From assembly GCA_946614685.1 (NCBI GenBank), contig CAMOHF010000063.1, forward strand, positions 1 to 6,436: 6,436 nucleotides of DNA. Reading direction: 5' to 3'. Origin of the DNA: an uncultured Clostridia bacterium (lineage in GTDB: Bacteria; Bacillota; Clostridia; Lachnospirales; Lachnospiraceae). Shown here piece by piece: positions 1 through 5,485 of the stretch (position 1 is the stretch's first letter; every line of letters begins with the position of its first letter). Made by a program: the position numbers and the translations under genes. The notes under the pieces are model-generated. The model was not told the DNA's origin. It did no database searches and saw nothing but the letters and a program-made list of their open reading frames with translations.

Positions 1-388
1 CTTTGATCTCTGCCGATGAATACTTCCTAGAGATCACCAGAGGTTCCGCCAGGATTTCTTCGATCGTCATCGACGGATCCAGGGAAGAGAAGGGATTCTG
101 GAAGACCACCTGTACATTTCTGTGGTACTCCTTCTTCTCCTCCTTCGTCATCTCCGCGAGGTTCTTTCCGTAGTAGAAGATCTCTCCGCTTGTGACGGGC
201 TCCTGGTTTAAGATCATGCGGGTGGTGGTCGTCTTTCCGGAACCGCTCTCCCCGACCAGCCCGAGGGTCTCGCCCTCACGGATGGTAAGCGACACATCCT
301 TTAAGATGTGTGCGGGCTTTCCTTTTTTGAATACGGCCTTGCTCTCGTAAACCTTATTGACTTGTTTCAATTCTATGGTATTGCTCAT
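1..388 (-). CDS. Opp/Dpp-type ABC transporter ATPase, second subunit (OppF/DppF-like), 3' part cut by window edge
   Basis: This is the N-terminal 129 residues of an ABC ATPase that energises uptake of peptides at the inner face of the membrane, pairing with the OppD-like subunit encoded just upstream. My translation from the ATG at 388 begins MSNTIELKQVNKVYESK. It contains a Walker A motif GESGSGKT at residues 46-53 and a Q-loop VVFQNPFSSLDP starting near residue 94 (Gln97). The FQNPFSSLDP form and the GESGSGKTT context are typical of OppF/DppF. Walker B, the signature motif and the C-terminal oligopeptide domain lie outside the window; family members are usually about 310-330 aa. The start is set by a 4-nt ATGA overlap with the stop of the upstream ATPase (385-388) and by a GGAGG eight bases before the ATG. 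The substrate cannot be read from the sequence. Confidence 0.95.
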   Translation of the reverse strand, partial: MSNTIELKQVNKVYESKAVFKKGKPAHILKDVSLTIREGETLGLVGESGSGKTTTTRMILNQEPVTSGEIFYYGKNLAEMTKEEKKEYHRNVQVVFQNPFSSLDPSMTIEEILAEPLVISRKYSSAEIK

Positions 389-1350
389 ATTCTCGGCCTC
401 CAGCACAGTGCCTCATGTCCGTCTCCGAAATTCTGAAGTTCGGGAAGCGCCTTGTGGCACTTTTCTCTCGCATGCTTACATCTGTCTGCGAACGGACAGC
501 CCACACTTTTTTCATGGAGATCGGGCGGATTGCCCTCGATGGTCTCGTACCGGTCATGCGGGATACCTCCCATATTGCCGGACTTAAACAGCGCTCTTGT
601 ATAGGGATGCACGGGATGTGAAAAAAGCTGATCCCTCGTTCCCTGCTCCACCACACGTCCGCCGTACATAACAGCGATCCTGTCACACATCATGGAGATG
701 ACCTTGATGTCGTGAGAGATAAAGATGATGGAGGTTTTGTATTCTTTTTGGATCTGCTTTAACAGCTTCAGGTACTGCAGCTGGATGGATACATCGAGTG
801 CAGTGGTAGGCTCATCCGCTATGATGAGCTTCGGCTTATGAAGGATGACCATGGCGCCGACGATTCTCTGAAGCATACCGCCGGAGAGCTCATGCGGATA
901 GCAGGAAAGCTTTTCCTCGGAGATGGAAAGCTTCTTCATAACCACCCGGATCTCCTCCTTCGCCGCTTCTTTGTTGTAATTGCCTCTTGCCTTCACGGTC
1001 TCAAGCAGCTGCTTTCCGATAGTGAAAAGAGGATCTAAGGCCTGCATCGGATCCTGCAGAATGATCAGCGTATCCTTGCCGTTGTAATCGCGGAGGCGCT
1101 TCCTTCCGAAGGTCTCCACATTCTCACCTTCAAAGAGGATCTCTCCTCCGGTAGAACCGAGTCCGAGGCGCTCGCCGTAGCGAAGGATCGCCATAGATGT
1201 CATGGTCTTGCCGCAGCCCGATTCTCCTATGATTCCGAAACACTCGTCGCGATTGACGTGAAAGTTGATATCCTGGAGGATATACAGGGTCCCGCCGTCG
1301 GTCTTCATCTCGGCGGAGTAATGGTTCACTTCCAATAACTTTTCGCTCAC
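385..1350 (-). CDS. Opp/Dpp-type ABC transporter ATPase, first subunit (OppD/DppD-like), GTG start
   Basis: Cytosolic ATPase of a peptide-type ABC importer, 321 aa from the preferred start, the usual length for OppD/DppD. With the GTG at 1350 as residue 1, it shows Walker A GESGCGKT (42-49), Q-loop Gln99 in LIILQDPMQALDP, signature LSGGM (155-159), Walker B LIIADEP (175-181) and H-loop His213 in FISHD. The C-terminal oligopeptide/dipeptide extension holds Cys285, Cys291, Cys298 and Cys316 (spacing C-x5-C-x6-C-x17-C), the region where some OppD proteins carry an iron-sulfur cluster. An in-frame GTG at 1380 would add ten residues (to 331 aa). I prefer the GTG at 1350 because it overlaps the upstream permease stop as GTGA, has AAAGGGGG seven bases before it, and gives the normal N-terminus VSEKLLEV. 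It overlaps the next ATPase gene by 4 nt, so the two are probably translationally coupled. Confidence 0.96.
   Translation of the reverse strand: MSEKLLEVNHYSAEMKTDGGTLYILQDINFHVNRDECFGIIGESGCGKTMTSMAILRYGERLGLGSTGGEILFEGENVETFGRKRLRDYNGKDTLIILQDPMQALDPLFTIGKQLLETVKARGNYNKEAAKEEIRVVMKKLSISEEKLSCYPHELSGGMLQRIVGAMVILHKPKLIIADEPTTALDVSIQLQYLKLLKQIQKEYKTSIIFISHDIKVISMMCDRIAVMYGGRVVEQGTRDQLFSHPVHPYTRALFKSGNMGGIPHDRYETIEGNPPDLHEKSVGCPFADRCKHAREKCHKALPELQNFGDGHEALCWRPRI
397..401 (-). promoter_or_regulatory. Ribosome binding site of the OppF-like gene
   Basis: GGAGG on the minus strand sits eight bases before the ATG at 388, inside the end of the OppD-like gene. With the ATGA overlap it fixes the start of the partial ATPase gene. 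Confidence 0.8.
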
Positions 1351-2189
1351 CTTGACGCCCCCTTTCTCTCCTTCACCCACTCACCGAAGCTTCTGAACGC
1401 GATCACGGCAAGTACGGTTGCGATGGTCGGGAAGGTCGATACCCACCATGCGCGCAGGAAGTATGCGTTGCCGTCAGCGATCATCTGTCCCCAGGACGCT
1501 GTGGGCGGAACCACCGAAAGTCCGAGGAAGGAAAGTGACGACTCTGCCATGATGGCCATACTGATATCCATGGTGGCCATAACGATCACCTGATTCTTGA
1601 TATTGGGAAGGATGTGTTTCCTTATGATGCGTCCGCTTCCCGCTCCCATGATCCTCGCCTGTTCGATATAGTTCATCCCTGCGATCACGGTGACATCGCT
1701 TCGAATGGTTCGCGTGTACTTCGCCCACATACCGAAGGCGATGGCGATGATCGCCGATACAAGTCCCGTGCCGATGCTTAAGGATAAAAGAAGCGCAAGC
1801 AGAAGGCTCGGGAAGGCCAGTGTGGCATCGGTCAGCCTCATGATGACTGCCGAGGTACCCTTGCCGTAGTAACCCGCCAGGACACCAAGTCCCGTTCCGA
1901 CGATACAGCCGATCAGTATGGCTGCCGCCGCAACGATCAGGGATACACGGCTTCCCTGGATCAGACGGCTTAAGATATCACGACCGAGCTGGTCGGTTCC
2001 GAGAATGTGCTTGAAGCTTCCGCCTTCCTGAAAGAAGGGAGGAAGAAATTTCTCGGTCAGGCTGTTGGCCGCCGGATCATAGGGTGAAAACAGCGGTCCG
2101 AAGATACCCGTGATGATCAGGATCCCGATCAATGTGACCGAAATATACGGTTTTCTCGTTTTTCTGTTTAAAACTCTCTGTTTCTTCAT
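1347..2189 (-). CDS. Opp/Dpp-type ABC transporter permease, second subunit (OppC/DppC-like)
   Basis: Inner-membrane permease of the peptide importer, 280 aa, normal for OppC/DppC. The N-terminus is short and basic (MKKQRVLNRKTRKP) and is followed by a first membrane segment at about residues 16-34. The family hallmark HILGTDQLGRDILSRLI lies at about 61-77. Further hydrophobic segments lie near 84-106, 124-155, 200-225 and 246-266. The cytoplasmic EAA coupling loop, which contacts the ATPases, runs from about 173 to 196 (EQARIMGAGSGRIIRKHILP). Near the C-terminus the usual LGD-type motif appears as FRSFGEW, a mild departure. The gene lies nine bases after the OppB-like stop and has AAGGAG five bases before its ATG; this site overlaps the OppB stop codon. 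Its TGA overlaps the GTG of the ATPase gene. Confidence 0.96.
   Translation of the reverse strand: MKKQRVLNRKTRKPYISVTLIGILIITGIFGPLFSPYDPAANSLTEKFLPPFFQEGGSFKHILGTDQLGRDILSRLIQGSRVSLIVAAAAILIGCIVGTGLGVLAGYYGKGTSAVIMRLTDATLAFPSLLLALLLSLSIGTGLVSAIIAIAFGMWAKYTRTIRSDVTVIAGMNYIEQARIMGAGSGRIIRKHILPNIKNQVIVMATMDISMAIMAESSLSFLGLSVVPPTASWGQMIADGNAYFLRAWWVSTFPTIATVLAVIAFRSFGEWVKERKGASR
1358..1365 (-). promoter_or_regulatory. Ribosome binding site deciding the GTG start of the OppD-like gene
   Basis: AAAGGGGG on the minus strand ends seven bases before the GTG at 1350. It is a G-rich, slightly off-consensus site inside the end of the OppC-like gene. Together with the GTGA stop-start overlap (1347-1350) it favours this start over the GTG at 1380. 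Confidence 0.7.
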
Positions 2190-2194
2190 CTCGA

Positions 2195-2200
2195 CTCCTT
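2195..2200 (-). promoter_or_regulatory. Ribosome binding site of the OppC-like gene
   Basis: AAGGAG on the minus strand lies five bases before the ATG at 2189 and shares its first two bases with the TAA stop of the OppB-like gene, so termination and reinitiation are probably coupled. Confidence 0.8.
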
Positions 2201-3116
2201 ACTCTGCCTTCCGGATTCTGGGATCCAGGAACGCAAGGATGATGTCTATCACTGTAGACAAAACGATCATGAACACGGCCAGGATCAGCACGACTGCCTG
2301 AACCATGGGGAAATCTCTTCCGATGACCGAGTTGTAGGAAAGCATTCCGATGCCCGGCCAGTTAAACACCGACTCGATCACGACGCTACCCGCGATCAGA
2401 TTGGCGAATACAAATGCACTGAAGGACAGCACGCTGGAAAATGAATTTCTGAGTGCATGCTTCAGCACCACCTTGTACTCCGCGATGCCGCGAAGCCTTG
2501 CAAACTTGACATACTCACTCTCCAAGGCCTGTATCATGTTGTTGCGAAGCAGCATGGTCATACTGCCGGAGATGGCCAGCCCGAGAAGTACGGAAGGACC
2601 GATGATGCCGAGGGGAGAATCCGCACCCGATACGGGCAGGATCTTCAGCTTGACGCCGAAGATCTGGATCACGAAGATGCCGGCGAAGAAGATGGGAACC
2701 GCTTCCTCAAGGGAGGAAAGTCCGATCACCAGCCTGTCAATCCAGGTGTTTCGTTTGAGGGCCGCCAGCGATCCGATGGGAATCGTCAAAACAACCGCGA
2801 TCAGGATCGCAACCACCGCAAGCTCCAGCGTGTAAGGGAGCTTCTCGAAGATCACCTCAAGCACCGGTCGCTTACTGGTGTAGGAGTTTCCGAAGTCTCC
2901 GGTCAAGACATCCGTGATGAAAATCCCGTACTGCACGATCAGCGGCTTATCAAGTCCGAGCTGCTCCGTGATCAGTTCCTTTTGCTGTTTGGTCGCTCCG
3001 TCCGGGATCAGATTGTTCACCGGATCACCGGAGGCTCTCACTGCCAGGAAGATGATGACGGACACGATGAAGATCGTGATCACCGCCTGCAGAAGTTTTT
3101 TCACTATGTATTTCAT
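2199..3116 (-). CDS. Opp/Dpp-type ABC transporter permease, first subunit (OppB/DppB-like)
   Basis: Inner-membrane permease that pairs with the OppC-like subunit to form the transport channel, 305 aa, normal for OppB/DppB. It starts with the typical N-terminus MKYIVKKLLQAVITIF and a membrane segment at about 9-27, followed by an extracytoplasmic region containing QLGLDKPLIVQY and GDFGNSY. Further hydrophobic segments lie near 97-120, 131-153, 171-190, 228-248 and 272-296. The EAA coupling loop runs from about 201 to 224 (KFARLRGIAEYKVVLKHALR). The FNWPGIGML motif at 251-259 is a strong OppB-family marker. Its ATG overlaps the stop of the peptidase gene (ATGA, 3113-3116) and has a consensus AAGGAGG seven bases upstream, so it is likely well expressed. 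The peptide class transported cannot be told from the permease alone; nickel or other solutes are possible in this superfamily but less likely beside a peptidase. Confidence 0.96.
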   Translation of the reverse strand: MKYIVKKLLQAVITIFIVSVIIFLAVRASGDPVNNLIPDGATKQQKELITEQLGLDKPLIVQYGIFITDVLTGDFGNSYTSKRPVLEVIFEKLPYTLELAVVAILIAVVLTIPIGSLAALKRNTWIDRLVIGLSSLEEAVPIFFAGIFVIQIFGVKLKILPVSGADSPLGIIGPSVLLGLAISGSMTMLLRNNMIQALESEYVKFARLRGIAEYKVVLKHALRNSFSSVLSFSAFVFANLIAGSVVIESVFNWPGIGMLSYNSVIGRDFPMVQAVVLILAVFMIVLSTVIDIILAFLDPRIRKAE

Positions 3117-4285
3117 GTTTCATCCTCCTTCGTCTTCTCTGTGACAAGCAGCAGGGTGAGACCCGCCGCACGGACAAGTTCGTCCTCATGCGTCCACTCG
3201 TCCGTGGTATGTACTTCGTTCATGGCATTCGCAACCACGATGCCCCGTATGCCATGCGCCGTGAAATGATTGTTGTCGCTTCCTCCGAAGGTCTCCTCCA
3301 ATGCTCCGGAAAGCCCCAGCTTTTTGCAGGCTTCTTCAAACCTTGTCACCACGTATTCCCCGCTTTTAATCCTATAGGATGAGAATTCCTCGGTGACGTC
3401 AACCTCCGCTATGCCTCCGTGCTCCTTCGCAGATGCTTCGAAGATCCCTCTGATCTTCTCGATCTCCGTAAGCGCCTTTCCCGTGTCCATACTCCGGATC
3501 TCTCCGGTAACGGTGACAAGCTCCGGAACGATGTTTCTTGCGGTTCCACCCTCGATGGTTCCTATGTTCACCGTTGTAGTCTCATCGATATGCCCCTGCC
3601 GGATCTCTGCGATCGCCTCCGCAGCAATCCGGATCGCATGGATGCCTTCCTCCGGACAGAATCCCGCATGTGCCGACTTTCCGTATACCCTGATGACCAG
3701 GGAGTAGATCGCCGGAGCCGCAATCGCCGCCCGTCCGACGGGGCCGCTCATGTCAAGTACATAAGCCGTATCCGCCTTGATGCGACTGTAGTCGAACACC
3801 CTGCTCCCCTGTGCATAGGGCTCTTCCGCTACCGGAAAGAGCACCTCGATATCCGGGTGGGGAAGATCCGCTTCTTTGATCACGCGAAGGACCTCAATGA
3901 TCTCCGCAAGACCTGCCGCATCATCTGCACCGAGCACGGTCTTTCCGTCACTTGTGATCCTGCCGTCTTCATGGCGGACCGCTTTCTTTCCGATCCCGGG
4001 TTTTACGGTATCAAGATGGGAGGAAAGAAGTACCGGTCGTACCGAACTTTCCTTCGGAAGGTTTCCGGGAAGGATTCCGTAGATGTTGCCCGCAGTTCCC
4101 AAAAGGCGTTCCGCCGCGTCGTCTTCCTCCACCGCAAGTCCGAGCTTTGTAAGCTCACCCTTTACGTAATCTGCGATCTGACGCTCACCGAAGGATTCCG
4201 AGTCATAGGAAACCAGATGCATGAACTCACGGATCAGACGCTCTTTGTTGATCAGTATTTGATTTTTGTCTAATCCGTTCGCCAT
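3113..4285 (-). CDS. M20-family metallopeptidase, PepT-like (aminotripeptidase/dipeptidase type)
   Basis: Predicted cytosolic two-zinc aminopeptidase, 390 aa from the ATG at 4285, with no signal peptide. Expected metal and catalytic residues are present: His90 and Asp92 in SSHLDTVKPG, bridging Asp121 in LGADDAAG, general base and ligand Glu154-Glu155 in PVAEEP, Asp178 in VLDMSGPVG, and His359 in NEVHTTDEW. The central dimerisation domain covers about 190-300 and includes SAHAG (His206). The GGSDNNHF motif at 334-341 resembles GGSDAN-type motifs of PepT-like proteins. The frame stays open upstream to an ATG at 4492, but those 69 extra codons lie inside the C-S lyase gene and have non-family composition. 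The ATG at 4285 follows the upstream stop by two bases and has AGAGGGA five bases before it. Position between a peptide importer and sulfur enzymes suggests it processes imported small peptides. An N-acyl amino-acid amidohydrolase role is the main alternative within M20. Confidence 0.93.
   Translation of the reverse strand: MANGLDKNQILINKERLIREFMHLVSYDSESFGERQIADYVKGELTKLGLAVEEDDAAERLLGTAGNIYGILPGNLPKESSVRPVLLSSHLDTVKPGIGKKAVRHEDGRITSDGKTVLGADDAAGLAEIIEVLRVIKEADLPHPDIEVLFPVAEEPYAQGSRVFDYSRIKADTAYVLDMSGPVGRAAIAAPAIYSLVIRVYGKSAHAGFCPEEGIHAIRIAAEAIAEIRQGHIDETTTVNIGTIEGGTARNIVPELVTVTGEIRSMDTGKALTEIEKIRGIFEASAKEHGGIAEVDVTEEFSSYRIKSGEYVVTRFEEACKKLGLSGALEETFGGSDNNHFTAHGIRGIVVANAMNEVHTTDEWTHEDELVRAAGLTLLLVTEKTKEDET
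3124..3130 (-). promoter_or_regulatory. Consensus ribosome binding site of the OppB-like gene
   Basis: AAGGAGG on the minus strand, seven bases before the ATG at 3116, within the last codons of the peptidase gene. It is the strongest such site in the window and may raise permease translation relative to the genes before it. Confidence 0.85.
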
Positions 4286-4287
4286 AT

Positions 4288-5469
4288 CTATCCCTCTAAA
4301 CTGTCTACTGCTTTTTTGATCCTGCCAAGCGCCTCGGCAAGTACCTTCCTGCTTGTGGCAATGTTGATCCTCTGGAATCCCTCGCCCGCATCTCCGAAGA
4401 TCGCTCCGGAATCCAGCCACAGGCCCGCCCTGTGAACGATCAGCGAATCGAGCTCCTTCGGCGTAAGGCCGAGCGCCCTGAAGTCGAGCCATACCAGATA
4501 GGTTCCCTCCGGTTCGATCAGGCGAACCTTCGGCAGCTCCTCCTTCAGGTATTCTCTCAGGAAGTTTAGGTTGCCTTCGATGTAGGAAAGCATTTCCCGA
4601 TACCAGGTCTCACCCTTTGTATACGCCGACTCGCAGGCCACAATGCCCATGGTGTTTAACTGGCTGTAACCGGTCGCCGCGATCTGCTTTCGGATGGCTC
4701 TCCGGATCTGCTGATTCGGTATGAAGATATTGGAGATCTGAAGTCCCGCGAGGTTAAATGTTTTGGCCGGTGAGGTGCATAGGATCAGCCTGTCCCTGAT
4801 CTCCTCATCGACATTTATGATGCTGGTAAATGTATGACCGGAGTAGATAAAATCGGAGTGGATCTCATCGCTTGCCACAACCACATCGTGGCGGTTGCAG
4901 ATCTCTGCGATCTTCTTTAGTTCCTCTCTCGTCCATACACGCCCCACCGGATTGTGCGGCGTACACTGGAAGAACAGTTTCACATGTTCCTCCACGATCT
5001 TTTTCTCAAAGTCCTCAAAGTCAATCTCGTAGTGACCGTCCTTTAAGACCAGATCGTTGCTTACCACCTTGCGGCCGTTATCCTCGATTACCTCGAAGAA
5101 GGGGTAGTACACCGGCCGCTGGATCAAAACGCCGTCACCCTCTTTTGTGAGCGCCTTCACAGCCATAGCCAGCGCGTATACCACACCGGGAGTCTTAAGC
5201 AGCCAGTTCCTCTGCACCGTGACATCGTGCTTTCTCTTCAGCCAGTCTGCAACCACCTTGAAGTATCGATCACCCGTCTCCGTGTAGCCGAAGATGCCGT
5301 GCGCCACACGATCGGTCAGATCCTTTAAGATCTCATCCGCCGTGGGAAAGTCCATATCCGCCACCCAGAGGGGAAGCACATCCTTCGGGAGCCCTCTCTG
5401 AAGCGCAAAGTCAAATTTCAGACAGTCTGTATTCTTTCTGTTTATGATTGTGTCAAAGTCGTATGCCAT
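4288..5469 (-). CDS. MalY/PatB-type PLP-dependent C-S lyase (cystathionine beta-lyase)
   Basis: Fold type I PLP enzyme, 393 aa, full length for the MalY/PatB branch of class I/II aminotransferases. Members cleave the C-beta-S bond of cystathionine or other cysteine S-conjugates to a thiol (such as homocysteine), pyruvate and ammonia in the cytosol. Visible markers are LPLWVADMDFP (32-42), GIFGYTETGDRY (58-69), Asn173 in PHNPVGRVW, Asp201 in ASDEIHSDF, the Schiff-base Lys236 in SPAKTFNLAGLQ, and Arg367 in GFQRINIATSR, expected to bind the substrate carboxylate. Bacillus PatB, as I recall it, reads APSKTFN here, so the residue before the lysine is Ala instead of Ser. The ATG at 5469 lies 14 nt after the MetI-like gene and is preceded by AAAGGCAGGTG. 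Whether its main substrate is cystathionine or another S-conjugate cannot be read from the sequence; MalY homologues can also have regulatory side roles. Confidence 0.94.
   Translation of the reverse strand: MAYDFDTIINRKNTDCLKFDFALQRGLPKDVLPLWVADMDFPTADEILKDLTDRVAHGIFGYTETGDRYFKVVADWLKRKHDVTVQRNWLLKTPGVVYALAMAVKALTKEGDGVLIQRPVYYPFFEVIEDNGRKVVSNDLVLKDGHYEIDFEDFEKKIVEEHVKLFFQCTPHNPVGRVWTREELKKIAEICNRHDVVVASDEIHSDFIYSGHTFTSIINVDEEIRDRLILCTSPAKTFNLAGLQISNIFIPNQQIRRAIRKQIAATGYSQLNTMGIVACESAYTKGETWYREMLSYIEGNLNFLREYLKEELPKVRLIEPEGTYLVWLDFRALGLTPKELDSLIVHRAGLWLDSGAIFGDAGEGFQRINIATSRKVLAEALGRIKKAVDSLEG
4291..4297 (-). promoter_or_regulatory. Ribosome binding site deciding the start of the M20 peptidase
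   Basis: AGAGGGA on the minus strand ends five bases before the ATG at 4285 and lies in the final codons of the C-S lyase gene. It supports the 390-aa form of the peptidase over the 459-aa form that would begin at 4492. Confidence 0.75.
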
Positions 5470-5474
5470 AGAAG

Positions 5475-5485
5475 CACCTGCCTTT
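5475..5485 (-). promoter_or_regulatory. Ribosome binding site of the C-S lyase gene
   Basis: AAAGGCAGGTG on the minus strand ends five bases before the ATG at 5469. It occupies most of the 14-nt gap after the MetI-like gene and reaches into its TAA stop. There is no room for a separate promoter or terminator between the two genes, so they are probably co-transcribed. Confidence 0.7.

Noticed and set aside
1351..1380. Ten-residue extension of the OppD-like protein from the GTG at 1380
   Set aside because: The GTG at 1350 overlaps the permease stop as GTGA, matches the other couplings in the operon, has a suitable AAAGGGGG upstream, and gives the usual OppD N-terminus.
2457..3269. Plus-strand open frame of 270 codons opposite the OppB-like gene and the peptidase end
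   Set aside because: It is antisense to well-supported genes, has a composition rich in Arg, His, Asp and Gln with no recognisable motif, and spans two real genes.
3419..4273. Plus-strand open frame of 284 codons opposite the M20 peptidase
   Set aside because: It is a shadow of the peptidase frame. No ribosome binding site or family motif was seen, and the opposite strand carries all catalytic residues of a full M20 enzyme.
4286..4492. A 69-codon N-terminal extension of the M20 peptidase (start at 4492)
   Set aside because: It lies wholly inside the C-S lyase coding sequence, has no family resemblance, and the ATG at 4285 has its own ribosome binding site and normal spacing after the lyase stop.
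4872..5150. Plus-strand open frame rich in Pro, Arg and Ser opposite the C-S lyase
   Set aside because: Its low-complexity composition is that of an antisense shadow, and the minus-strand gene is complete and conserved over this stretch.
5470..5483. Possible promoter, riboswitch or terminator between the MetI-like and C-S lyase genes
   Set aside because: The gap is only 14 nt and most of it is the ribosome binding site, leaving no room for a control element. Any SAM-responsive or T-box leader would lie beyond the right edge.
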